Positions 1 to 8,306 of a stretch of 64,000 nucleotides of DNA are shown in pieces. The first letter of the stretch is position 1. Every line of letters begins with the position of its first letter. Origin of the DNA: Marinobacter nanhaiticus D15-8W (GTDB lineage Bacteria > Pseudomonadota > Gammaproteobacteria > Pseudomonadales > Oleiphilaceae); contig NZ_AP028878.1 of assembly GCF_036511935.1 (NCBI RefSeq), forward strand, positions 5,084,001-5,148,000. Direction: 5' to 3'. Made by a program: the position numbers and the translations under genes. The notes beneath the pieces are model-generated. The model was not told the DNA's origin and made no database searches. It saw only the letters and a list, made by a program, of their open reading frames with translations.

Positions 1-114
1 GTGCAGTAATGGATTTCGACACGGCTAGCCATGGCGGGCTCCTTGCGGGTAGGGCATTCAGCGGGCAGAGGATTCAGCGCATATTGTCCAGTCTCCGCGG
101 CGCACTGGCCAGGC

Positions 115-2001
115 CTATTGCGCAGCCTGCAGCAGCCCATGGTGGGGTACCTTCTGCAACAGTTCCGCAACAGGCAGCGGCCGGCTGAACAGGAAGCCCT
201 GTCCGACGACGGCGCCCATACCCAGCAGGCAACTCAGTTCCAGTTCGTTTTCGATGCCCTCCACCACCACGACCAGATCCAGCCGTTCGCAAAGGGTAAT
301 GATCATTTCAAGAATGACCCGCTTCTCCCCATCAGTATCCACACCGGACACGAGTGAACGGTCGATTTTGAGCTGGTCCAGGGGCAAGCTGCGAATATAG
401 CCCAGCGAGGAATAGCCGGCCCCGAAGTCGTCCAGGGCCACGGCGACACCCCGCTCACGCAATTCCGTCATGAGATTGACCGCCACCCGGGAATCGGCCA
501 TGACCGCGGTTTCGGTCAACTCGATCTTCAGGCGCTGCGGCGGTACGTTGGCCTGTTCCAGGCGCTGCAACAGGTCCACGGCCAACTTGGGATCATGCAG
601 TTGAACCGGCGACAGGTTGATGCTCAAGGTGAAGTCAGGCCCGAAACGCTCCACCAGGCCCGGATCGTGGAACAGGGGTATCGTGAGCTCGAGAATGCGT
701 GTGCTGAGTTCGCGGATCAGGCCGGTCTCCTCAGCCACCGGAATAAACAGGGCCGGGGATATCAGCCCCTGTTGGGGGTGACGTATCCTGGCGAGCACCT
801 CGAAACCCGTCACGCAACCTTGGTGCAAGTCCACCAGCGGTTGCAGGAAGGGCTCAACCCAACCCTCGCGCAAGGCGCTGCGCAATAGCTGCTCGGTCTC
901 CAGGCGGCTCAGGTTTTCTTCCCGCATCTCCCGCTGGTAGACAAGATAACTGCCACTGCCGCGCTGGCGTGCCTTGCGGATCAGCATTCGGGCCGCCTGA
1001 AGCACGGCCTCGGCGGAACCCAGGCCAGTCTCGTTAACCGGAATGGCACCCACTACCGCCGAGATCCAGAGGCTACGGCCGTCGATCTCGAACATCCTGT
1101 CGAACTGACTCTGGATTTCCCGTGCGCGGGCGTGAATCGCTTTGGGATCGTGGGCGTCGATCAGGATCGCGAGTGTGGTATCCGCCAGACTGGCCATCAG
1201 CTCCCCGGGATGAATGCAGGCTTCCACCCGCTCACGGAGTTGCTGTGACAACAATGACGTCTCGTGAGTGCTCAGGGTCTCGCCGATCATGGTTACATTC
1301 GGCATGGAAACAACGACCAGATTGATCGGCTCCACCGGCGCCCCTTCCAGCCGTTCACTGAGGACCAGTTCGAGGTAGCGCGCGTTGGGCAACCCGGTCA
1401 CCGGGTTCACGAAACGTTGGTGAGTGACATCCGCCTGGGTGCCGGAGACCAGACGCACATGGCCCGTCTCCGGATCATGATCGCAGATCCCCCGTGCGAC
1501 GACCCAGCGATAGCCTCCCGCGCCATCGGATACCCGGCACTCCGCCCGGAAGCGATCGATCTTTCCCTCGAGGTGGTCTTCCAGTTGGCGCCGGAAACCC
1601 TCCCGATCCGGCGGAAACAGCATCGTCAGCCAGTCATCCAGCCGCAATGTCCTTTCCAGCGCCGAACGTCCAATCATATCAAGCCAGCGTTGGGACACCT
1701 GGAGTCGATCTGACGCAGGATCCCATTCCCAGACGCCGTCATTGGTACCGTCGATCACCAGGTCGAGACGGCGCGTCCGCTCCGCCACCCGCTCTTCCAG
1801 CTCGGTCTTGACCTGTTCCAGCTCCTCGATATTTCGCCGCACGGACTCGAGTACTAAGTTCGCGAGCACCGACAGCTTCTGCACATCCATGTCGTCAGAT
1901 TCGGCATTGACCTGGAAGTCGAAACGGCCGTCGATCGCCTGGCAGAGCTGGTCGGCGATCTCATTGATCTCTCGCCGCAGACGCTTTTCCGAATCAGTCA
2001 C
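115..2001 (-). CDS. PAS / degenerate GGDEF / EAL cyclic-di-GMP phosphodiesterase
   Basis: Cytoplasmic signalling protein expected to hydrolyse cyclic di-GMP. In order it shows an N-terminal helical/coiled-coil stretch (about residues 1-80), a PAS domain, a GGDEF domain whose signature is not recognisable (so probably inactive as a cyclase), and a C-terminal EAL domain. The EAL active-site motifs are all visible: FEVLAR (the ExLxR form), SINLSP, ELTET, DDFGAGYSSL, KIDRSL, VEGIE and QGFLF, so catalysis is likely retained. I chose the GTG at 2001 because GGAG lies about 9 bases upstream and the GTG overlaps the stop of the upstream mini-gene (GTGACTGA), the pattern of translational coupling; a longer frame opening at 2052 is possible but has no such support. 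No membrane segment is seen. The signal sensed by the PAS domain is unknown. Confidence 0.85.
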   Translation of the reverse strand: MTDSEKRLRREINEIADQLCQAIDGRFDFQVNAESDDMDVQKLSVLANLVLESVRRNIEELEQVKTELEERVAERTRRLDLVIDGTNDGVWEWDPASDRLQVSQRWLDMIGRSALERTLRLDDWLTMLFPPDREGFRRQLEDHLEGKIDRFRAECRVSDGAGGYRWVVARGICDHDPETGHVRLVSGTQADVTHQRFVNPVTGLPNARYLELVLSERLEGAPVEPINLVVVSMPNVTMIGETLSTHETSLLSQQLRERVEACIHPGELMASLADTTLAILIDAHDPKAIHARAREIQSQFDRMFEIDGRSLWISAVVGAIPVNETGLGSAEAVLQAARMLIRKARQRGSGSYLVYQREMREENLSRLETEQLLRSALREGWVEPFLQPLVDLHQGCVTGFEVLARIRHPQQGLISPALFIPVAEETGLIRELSTRILELTIPLFHDPGLVERFGPDFTLSINLSPVQLHDPKLAVDLLQRLEQANVPPQRLKIELTETAVMADSRVAVNLMTELRERGVAVALDDFGAGYSSLGYIRSLPLDQLKIDRSLVSGVDTDGEKRVILEMIITLCERLDLVVVVEGIENELELSCLLGMGAVVGQGFLFSRPLPVAELLQKVPHHGLLQAAQ

Positions 2002-2098
2002 CGGCGGACTCCGTTCGCAGACGGAAGGTACAGACCGCGTCGTCGCCACCATGCTGACGGACGAGGTCGATCAGGACTCTCTGGATCAAACCGATCAT
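1994..2098 (-). pseudogene. 34-codon remnant resembling the N-terminus of a haem-NO-binding (HNOB) protein
   Basis: A short frame beginning MIGLIQRVLIDLVRQHGGDD, preceded by GGAGG about 11 bases upstream. From memory of the family, HNOB-like proteins encoded beside GGDEF/EAL proteins start in much this way (a hydrophobic MxGLIQRVL helix followed by GG-x-x-AV). After codon 22 the frame reads CTFRLRTESAGD and stops, so almost the whole haem domain is absent. Its stop overlaps the GTG start of the EAL gene by 8 bases. It may be a truncated sensor whose ribosome-binding site now only drives coupled translation of the EAL gene. A chance small frame cannot be excluded. Confidence 0.4.
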
Positions 2099-2284
2099 AA
2101 AAGCTGGAACCTCCAGGCGCGGAACAACGGGAAAGGCAGCCGCGTCTTTTTGCAGTCTAGAACATGGGCTGGCATACGTCCCATGGCGACCATTGTGGGG
2201 GCTCCGGCGCCCAACGAAAACACCTATACCACCATCAGTTACGTCGCCATCGGCTGCGGTGAATGAGCCACTTAAGCCCATAGC

Positions 2285-2313
2285 TTGCCCGATCCCGGGA
2301 AGCTGTATATGCT
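2285..2313 (+). promoter_or_regulatory. Candidate sigma-70 promoter ahead of the cobalamin riboswitch
   Basis: TTGCCC, a 17-base spacer and TATGCT. A transcript from here would begin close to 2320, almost exactly where the riboswitch fold begins. The -35 element matches only in its first half. Confidence 0.35.
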
Positions 2314-2317
2314 CGCC

Positions 2318-2483
2318 CGGTCGGTTTCCTTCGGGAATTAATAGGGAATTCGCCGCAGCTTGGCTGCGAACCGAAACTGCCCCCGCAACTGTAGACGGTG
2401 AGCCACGCCCTCCGCGCCACTGGGATGTTATCCCGGGAAGGCCGGGCGAGCGACGACCCGTCAGTCAGGAGACCTGCCGACAA
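2318..2483 (+). promoter_or_regulatory. Cobalamin (adenosylcobalamin) riboswitch
   Basis: The segment carries the family's conserved blocks in the right order: CGGTTTCCTTCGGGAATTAA and TAGGGAAT at the 5' end, then CCCGCAACTGTAGACGGTGA, GAGCCACG, GCGCCACTGGG, a variable stem with GAAGGCCGGG, and the B12 box AGTCAGGAGACCTGCCGAC at 2463-2481. It lies on the plus strand ahead of the btuFCD-type operon, as expected for an element that shuts off corrinoid uptake when the coenzyme is plentiful. The distance from the B12 box to the first start codon is about 180 bases; I see no clear intrinsic terminator in it, so whether control is transcriptional or translational is not settled. Confidence 0.93.
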
Positions 2484-2595
2484 TCCCATTCACGACACCG
2501 GGCGGGGTGACCCGGGGAAAGGAAGGAAACAGTCCCATCCGTACTGTTCAGCAGACAACCTCCCGAACCCTCTCTCCGTCCGTCGCGATCGCTTA

Positions 2596-2624
2596 TTGTT
2601 ATGTTATAACATTTTACTTATAGT
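2596..2624 (+). promoter_or_regulatory. Candidate internal promoter between riboswitch and btuF
   Basis: TTGTTA, 17 bases, TATAGT, inside a conspicuously AT-rich patch that also holds the perfect 10-base palindrome TGTTATAACA (2603-2612). It would start transcription about 30 bases before btuF, after the riboswitch, and so could escape corrinoid control. Confidence 0.4.
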
Positions 2625-2659
2625 CGACGCGCGCAGAAGCGATGCAAGGAGGTTGAACC

Positions 2660-3757
2660 ATGTTTTGCAGCTCCAGACACAGTGATAAACATCACTCCCG
2701 GGCCCGGTTATTCAAACGGGAGTCCGTGGGAAATACCCCCACGACGGCTCCCATACGCTTGCTGGCATTTGCGCTAGCTGCACTTCCCGCCTTACTCGTA
2801 GCAGCAGAGACGACAGACTACCCGCTGACGATTAGGAACTGCGGGCTAGACGTCAGCTTCGATGCCGCCCCGGACAACACCGTGACGATAGGCCAGTCCG
2901 CTACCGAGATCATCTATTCCCTCGGCGTAGGCGAGACCGTCTCCGGTACTTCCGTATGGTTCAACCCGACATTGCCCGAATTCAAGGCGCTCAATGCCGG
3001 CATCGAGCGGATCGCCGACAACGACCCGAGCTTCGAAGCGGTGGTTAACAAGAAGCCCGACCTTGTGGCCGTGCAGTATGAATGGCATGTGGGCGCCACT
3101 GGTAGCGTCGCGACCCGTGGCCAGTTCCACGAGCTGGGTATTCCCACCTACATCATGCCGGCGGACTGCGACACGAAGGACAATTCCACGGGCGGCGACG
3201 GCACCCGCGTCACCGCGTTCTCTACAGACTCTATCTATAAGGGAATCACCGAGCTGGCCGCCATCTATGATGTAAAGAATGCCGGGGCAGACCTGGTCGA
3301 CAGCCTCAAGGCGCGTGAAGCAGATGCTGTCGAGCGTGCCGAGAGTCTCGACCTTCCGGACGACCTGTCAGCGGTGTTCTGGTTCTCATCCGCCGATCTG
3401 GAAATCGATCCCTATGTGGCCGGCCGCCTGGGCGCACCAGGCTACATGATGGACAAGCTGGGCATCGAGAACGTGATCGAATCGAACGAGGAATGGCCCA
3501 CCGTTGGCTGGGAATCCATCGCCAAGGCGGACCCGGACGTGATTGTAGTGGCTCGTATGGACCGCCGCCGCTTCCCAGCGGACGACGTGGAGAAGAAGCT
3601 GGCGTTCCTTCGCAAGGATCCAGTGACCAGCCAGATGACCGCGGTACAGGAAGGCCGTATCGTGCAGATGGACGCCCACGCCATGAGCGCCACCATGCGT
3701 ACTATCTTCGGCCTTGAGGAACTGTCCGAGACCCTTGGCGAGATGTCCTTCGACTGA
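2660..3757 (+). CDS. btuF: Corrinoid-type ABC transporter periplasmic substrate-binding protein (BtuF-like)
   Basis: Periplasmic binding protein of the helical-backbone TroA/FecB fold, expected to deliver a corrinoid to the FecCD-type permease encoded next. An N-terminal basic stretch followed by a hydrophobic segment (about residues 32-49, ending VAA) is a signal peptide preceded by an unusually long n-region. The mature part shows NTVTIGQSATEIIYSLG, a long central helix region, and the C-terminal lobe WESIAKADPDVIVV typical of the family. The start follows AAGGAGG 8 bases upstream. The stop overlaps the next ATG (TGATG). The cobalamin specificity is inferred from the upstream riboswitch; by sequence alone a siderophore-binding protein would look similar. 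Confidence 0.8.
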   Translation: MFCSSRHSDKHHSRARLFKRESVGNTPTTAPIRLLAFALAALPALLVAAETTDYPLTIRNCGLDVSFDAAPDNTVTIGQSATEIIYSLGVGETVSGTSVWFNPTLPEFKALNAGIERIADNDPSFEAVVNKKPDLVAVQYEWHVGATGSVATRGQFHELGIPTYIMPADCDTKDNSTGGDGTRVTAFSTDSIYKGITELAAIYDVKNAGADLVDSLKAREADAVERAESLDLPDDLSAVFWFSSADLEIDPYVAGRLGAPGYMMDKLGIENVIESNEEWPTVGWESIAKADPDVIVVARMDRRRFPADDVEKKLAFLRKDPVTSQMTAVQEGRIVQMDAHAMSATMRTIFGLEELSETLGEMSFD

Positions 3758-4824
3758 TGCAATCCGCGCTGGTCCTGCAAGCCGTGACAAGCCCCAGGCT
3801 ACGCTGGCTCTGGTTGACGCCGCTGGTGCTGCTTAGCGCCCTCATCGCGGGGACGGCCATCGGCGAGACGCGGATTCCCGTCGAGACCGTGCTCAAGGTG
3901 CTGGCCAACCGGCTCTGGGGTGCGGGGTATCCGGTGGATCGTATCGACGAGGGGATCGTCTGGAGCTACCGGCTCAGTCGGGCCATCGTGGCGGCCTCCT
4001 GCGGCGCCGGGCTGGCCCTCGCCGGCGTGGTACTCCAGGCGCTGCTACGTAACCCCCTGGCCGAGCCGTTCCTGATGGGTATTTCCGCCGGCGCTTCCAC
4101 GGGCGCCGTTGCGGTGACGGTGGCGGGCATCGGCGCCGGGGCGATCACCCTGTCGATGGGCGCCTTCGCCGGCGCGACGCTGGCGTTCGGTCTGGTGGTC
4201 ATGCTCGCCCACGCCGCTACCGGGGGTGCAGGTGGCGGTCGGGGACTGCAGGCGGCCGGGGCCATCATCCTCTCCGGTATTGCCGGCTCGCAACTGTTCA
4301 ATGCCCTGACCGCCTTCATCATTGCCAAATCGGCCAATGCCGAGCAGGCACGAGGCATTATGTTCTGGCTGCTCGGGAATCTCTCCGGCGTACGTTGGGA
4401 GGATGTCGTACTTGCGGTTCCAGCGGCTGTGGGCGGCCTGCTGGTCTGCCTATGGCACATGCGCGCGCTGGACGCGTTCACCTTTGGCGCCGACAGCGCA
4501 GCGTCCCTGGGTATCGCGGTGCGGCCGGTCCGGGGCATCCTGATTGCGACGACGGCACTGGTCACGGCCGTCATGGTGTCGATGGTAGGTGCTATCGGCT
4601 TTGTCGGACTGGTGATCCCCCACGCCATGCGCTTTATCGTCGGCAGCCGCCATGCCCGGCTGGTACCCGCCTCGGCCCTGGCGGGCGCGGTGTTCCTGAT
4701 CGGCTCGGACATCCTCTCGCGTATCCTCGTGCCCGGTCAGGTTCTGCCTATCGGTGTGATCACCTCGTTAATCGGCGCACCGGCCTTCGCGCTGATCCTG
4801 ATTCGCGGTACGGGGGCACGATGA
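3757..4824 (+). CDS. btuC: FecCD-family ABC transporter permease (BtuC-like)
   Basis: Inner-membrane permease of the type II importer family (355 residues, the usual size), with about ten hydrophobic segments. Family landmarks include the first helix ending IAGTAIGETRIP, the conserved stretch LALAGVVLQALLRNPLAEP followed by GISAGAS, and the coupling region GAIGFVGLVIPHAMR that contacts the ATPase. It overlaps btuF by one base at its start and btuD by four at its end (ATGA), so the three genes form a tight operon under the riboswitch. No TonB-dependent outer-membrane receptor lies in this operon. Confidence 0.88.
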   Translation: MQSALVLQAVTSPRLRWLWLTPLVLLSALIAGTAIGETRIPVETVLKVLANRLWGAGYPVDRIDEGIVWSYRLSRAIVAASCGAGLALAGVVLQALLRNPLAEPFLMGISAGASTGAVAVTVAGIGAGAITLSMGAFAGATLAFGLVVMLAHAATGGAGGGRGLQAAGAIILSGIAGSQLFNALTAFIIAKSANAEQARGIMFWLLGNLSGVRWEDVVLAVPAAVGGLLVCLWHMRALDAFTFGADSAASLGIAVRPVRGILIATTALVTAVMVSMVGAIGFVGLVIPHAMRFIVGSRHARLVPASALAGAVFLIGSDILSRILVPGQVLPIGVITSLIGAPAFALILIRGTGAR

Positions 4825-5585
4825 AACTGGTCGGCGAACATCTGCATTGGAGCGTCCACGGCCGAAAACTCCTGGCGGACGTCAGCCTGGCAATCGAACC
4901 GGGGGAAACCTTTGGCCTGATCGGCCCCAACGGATCGGGCAAGACCACCCTGCTGAGGTTGCTGGCCGGATTGCGTAAACCCAGGCAGGGCCGCGTGCTG
5001 CTCAATGATCGATCGCTCATCGGTATGCACCAGCGCGAGATTGCCCAGTCCATCGCCCTGGTCGAGCAACAGGCGGAAACCACCGAACGACTGACCGTGC
5101 GCCAGGCTGTGGAGTTGGGACGCACCCCCTTCCTGTCCGCGCTACGCCAGTGGTCGGATCGCGATGAATCGATCGTCTCCCAGGCCCTGACCGATGTGGA
5201 CATGCTCCACTTCGCCGACCGGCTGTGGCATACCCTGTCCGGCGGAGAACGCCAACGGGTGCATATCGCCCGGGCCCTGGCCCAGCAACCGAAAATCCTG
5301 CTGCTGGACGAGCCCACCAATCACCTGGATGTCCACCATCAGCTCTCCATCCTGACCCTGGTCCGACAGTTGCCCATGACGGTAGTGATCGCGCTGCACG
5401 ACCTCAACCAGGCTATGGACTGCGACCGGCTCGCCGCCATGGAAGGCGGGCGCCTGGTAGCGTTGGGAACGCCGTCGGAGGTGCTTACCACCGAACGTCT
5501 GCGCCGCACCTTCGGCGTACAGGCCGATATTATCGACGACCCGGTAGACGGCAGCCGAATCATGCGTTTTCGGCATCCGCTCTAG
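4821..5585 (+). CDS. btuD: Corrinoid/siderophore-type ABC transporter ATP-binding protein (BtuD-like)
   Basis: Cytoplasmic ATPase that powers the importer, 254 residues. Walker A is GPNGSGKT (residues 35-42), the signature LSGGERQRVHIARAL, Walker B LLLDEP with the D-loop NHLD, and the switch histidine in ALHDLNQ. The start is the ATG of an ATGA overlap with the permease gene; the frame is open further upstream but that part runs through btuC. The C-terminus is typical of the FepC/BtuD class (FGVQADIIDDPVDGSRIM). A strong terminator follows immediately. Confidence 0.88.
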   Translation: MKLVGEHLHWSVHGRKLLADVSLAIEPGETFGLIGPNGSGKTTLLRLLAGLRKPRQGRVLLNDRSLIGMHQREIAQSIALVEQQAETTERLTVRQAVELGRTPFLSALRQWSDRDESIVSQALTDVDMLHFADRLWHTLSGGERQRVHIARALAQQPKILLLDEPTNHLDVHHQLSILTLVRQLPMTVVIALHDLNQAMDCDRLAAMEGGRLVALGTPSEVLTTERLRRTFGVQADIIDDPVDGSRIMRFRHPL

Positions 5586-5591
5586 TCCAAA

Positions 5592-5617
5592 AAAACGCCC
5601 GCGATTGCGGGCGTTTT
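5592..5617. terminator. Bidirectional rho-independent terminator between btuD and the DNase gene
   Basis: Perfect 11-base stem AAAACGCCCGC / GCGGGCGTTTT with loop GATT. Read on the minus strand it is followed by seven T residues, so it ends the minus-strand DNase transcript well, and it also serves btuFCD on the plus strand. Confidence 0.9.
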
Positions 5618-5639
5618 AGAAACCTGAACAAGCCAGGTT

Positions 5640-8138
5640 CTAGACAGTACGACGGGCGTCATGCTTCGCCTGCAGCAGCGCGAAAAGGTCGCGCACATTA
5701 ACCCTGCCGTCGCCATCGATGTCGTAACGTTCCACATCGCCGCGACCGAAAAGCAGCGCCAGGGTCAGGCGGGCCAGGTCACGGCCGTCGATACGGCCGT
5801 CGCCGTTGATGTCCGGTGAAGCACTGGGAGGAGCCGTGCCCATCTCCAAAGCGATGATCACCGGATCATGATCGGAGGCGCGGTACGCATCCGGCGCGTA
5901 CAAGCTGGCCTGCTGCTCCGGGGTCTGGTACTCCAGGTTGTAGTCCAGGATCCGCGGTTCGTCGGCATTGATATGCCAGATCGTGGTGTCGATGACCTTG
6001 TCCGCCAGCGCGCTATTGGCCAGGGCATGATCGAGATAGCCGGCGTCGCCATAGAACACGTAGGAGTATGCCTGACCGCCGATGAAGCGATCCACCAGGT
6101 TGGCGTAGCCCGATGACTTAAGCGCTGAAATCGGGTCTTCCATGGCATAGGCGTTCAGGTCGCCGATAATAAGGACATCCTCTTCGCCGGAACCGGTGGC
6201 GTCGTTCGCCAGCCAGGTCGACAGCGCCCGGGCCGCCTGGGTACGGGCGGCGTTCCAGCAACCCTGCCCGTCGCCCTGGTCCGCATTGGCGCCGTCGGCG
6301 TCGCCGCAGCCCTTGGACTTGAGGTGGTTGACCACGACGGTCAGGCCATCCTCGCTGTCGAGCAGCCTGAAGGTCTGGGCCAGGGGCTGACGGTTCAGGT
6401 CCTGGAAGCTCGGCCCGGTCAACGTGGCCGCCTCGCCTACGGTTTCTACGCGGTCGCTACGGTAGATGATGGCCACGGCAATGGCGTCGCCTCCCAACTG
6501 CTCAAGGCCCGGATCGACATAATCCCACTCGTCGCCCAGGGCATCCGCCAACTCGGCTACAGCACTCTCGTCACCGTAACCGTCGTTCTCGATTTCCATC
6601 AGGCCAACGATATCCGCATCCAGGGCGCGAATGGCGCTGACCAGCTTGTCGGTCTGGCGCTGCAGTTCACTCGGATCATTGGCGCCCCGTGCTGTGGGGA
6701 AGCCGCCGCCCATGCCGTCGCCATTGAAGAAGTTGAGTACGTTGAAAGACGCCACCACCAGATTGCCGCGGGCATCGAGTGCCGGTGCATCGGTACGCTC
6801 GTTGACAGCGTTGAAGGACGGTTGCTGTGTCGGCTGCAGGCGCCAGGCGTCGAACCGGTAGTCCAGAACACCCACCACATACTGCACCTCATCGCCGGCG
6901 CGAACGGTATTGACCGCACTCAGTTGCGGGGCGGGATATGGCACCACGGCCGGATTTTGCGCGTTGGAGCCGTCGTCGAGAATCAGGCTATCCAAGGCGT
7001 TCATTTCCGCCACCAGTTGGGCTTCGGCACCCGGTGCAGCTACGTTGGTGGGGATGAAATGACGGCCGCTGCCCAGGGTCAGACTGCCGTAGCGGCCCAG
7101 GTCGTAGTTATCGGTGACCGTGAGCGGCTGTTCGAGGGTAACCAGCATATTTTCCCAGGCTTCCGGTGCGCTTTCATCGGTCCAGGGCAGGCTGATGACG
7201 GTAGGCTGTATAGCTGGGCCGGACCCGCAGACGGTCAGCGCACTCACCGACGTCAACTCAGTCAGACCATTGTATTCAACCACGGTACCGGCGACGCGAA
7301 CCTGGTCACCTACGTTGGCCGCGGCACCCGGCTCGTAGACGAAGAGCGCTTCGGATGTAGCCGCGTTGCCATCCTGATCGCCCGCTTCTTCCTGAATGTA
7401 GAACCCACCCAGGCCATCGTCGCCGGCAGCATAAGCGGACACCGTGGCTTCAACCACTACGTTGGAATCGACCATCGGGCTGACGTTGCCGGAGCCCTGT
7501 ATAGCCGAGATCAGGGTCGCCGGTGCGCCACAGGTCATATCCGGCGCGGTCGGGTCTGGATCCGTGGGATCGCCGTCGTCGTTACCGCCGGCCGCCCCCA
7601 GGTCGTCGAAACTGTCCTGGGGGAAGGCGTCGTAATTCGCCGCCGGGTCAAACGCGTTGAACGGGTCGGCATCGGGGCTCGTGCCAGTGCGACGACGCAA
7701 GGTCTGGTTCTGGGTCCTGGTATCGTCGTTGCCCCAGTAACTACCCGGGTCGACGCCCACCTGGCCGATGCTATCGACGATAGCGCCGCCATTGAGCAAC
7801 ACGACCGCATCGTCACCGTTGTACATGCCCGCACCGGTCGTCTGATCGGCAACCGCCAGGATCGCAGGGTCGGCCAAGCTGTGGCCATAGACATGATTGG
7901 CACCCGGGGCAACGTTGCCCTGCAGGTCCAGGGTCAGGCCCGGTGAGCTGCTGCCGTTGAAATAGACCTGCAGTTCCCAGGCCGTCAGGTCGACGCTCCC
8001 GGAACCCGTATTGAGCAGCTCGATCGCCTTGTTGTTGCTGGAGCCTTCGATGTATTCGCTGATAACCAGGTCAGCCTGCGCCTGTCCGGCCAACAGGCCG
8101 GCAATGGCGGACGCCAGCGCCAGATGTCGCATTTTCAT
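5640..8138 (-). CDS. Secreted multidomain endonuclease/exonuclease/phosphatase-family nuclease (ExeM-like) with dockerin-like tail
   Basis: Predicted extracellular DNase, 832 residues. Order: signal peptide (1-22, ending AQA), lamin-tail domain starting DLVISEYIEGSSNNKAIEL, an acidic DGDPTDPDPTAPD linker, a YhcR-like OB-fold domain, then an endonuclease/exonuclease/phosphatase catalytic domain with its residues visible (ASFNVLNFF, LMEIEN, VVNHLKSKG, GDLNAY, YLDHAL, RASDHDP). The last 50 residues hold two calcium-loop repeats, DINGDGRIDGRD and DIDGDGRVNVRD, resembling type I dockerin. Well-known ExeM homologues end instead in a GlyGly-CTERM anchor. The start has GGGAAGG upstream. Role inferred: scavenging extracellular DNA for phosphorus or nucleosides, or biofilm turnover. 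Confidence 0.88.
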   Translation of the reverse strand: MKMRHLALASAIAGLLAGQAQADLVISEYIEGSSNNKAIELLNTGSGSVDLTAWELQVYFNGSSSPGLTLDLQGNVAPGANHVYGHSLADPAILAVADQTTGAGMYNGDDAVVLLNGGAIVDSIGQVGVDPGSYWGNDDTRTQNQTLRRRTGTSPDADPFNAFDPAANYDAFPQDSFDDLGAAGGNDDGDPTDPDPTAPDMTCGAPATLISAIQGSGNVSPMVDSNVVVEATVSAYAAGDDGLGGFYIQEEAGDQDGNAATSEALFVYEPGAAANVGDQVRVAGTVVEYNGLTELTSVSALTVCGSGPAIQPTVISLPWTDESAPEAWENMLVTLEQPLTVTDNYDLGRYGSLTLGSGRHFIPTNVAAPGAEAQLVAEMNALDSLILDDGSNAQNPAVVPYPAPQLSAVNTVRAGDEVQYVVGVLDYRFDAWRLQPTQQPSFNAVNERTDAPALDARGNLVVASFNVLNFFNGDGMGGGFPTARGANDPSELQRQTDKLVSAIRALDADIVGLMEIENDGYGDESAVAELADALGDEWDYVDPGLEQLGGDAIAVAIIYRSDRVETVGEAATLTGPSFQDLNRQPLAQTFRLLDSEDGLTVVVNHLKSKGCGDADGANADQGDGQGCWNAARTQAARALSTWLANDATGSGEEDVLIIGDLNAYAMEDPISALKSSGYANLVDRFIGGQAYSYVFYGDAGYLDHALANSALADKVIDTTIWHINADEPRILDYNLEYQTPEQQASLYAPDAYRASDHDPVIIALEMGTAPPSASPDINGDGRIDGRDLARLTLALLFGRGDVERYDIDGDGRVNVRDLFALLQAKHDARRTV

Positions 8139-8306
8139 GATGCCTTCCCTTTGCGTTGTTCTGGATTTTTCGGATTACGAGTGGGTTTTTCAGGGCATCA
8201 CCGAGTCTGGCGAGGGAATATGACGTCGAAGTGTGGGAAAGATGACCGGTATGTGGCGTTTTTAAGACAGCCTCTCTGATCTGCTCCAAAACGAGTCGCC
8301 GACCGC

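Noticed and set aside
6324..7946. Plus-strand open frame of 540 codons
   Set aside because: Antisense to the extracellular nuclease, whose domains and catalytic motifs are unmistakable.
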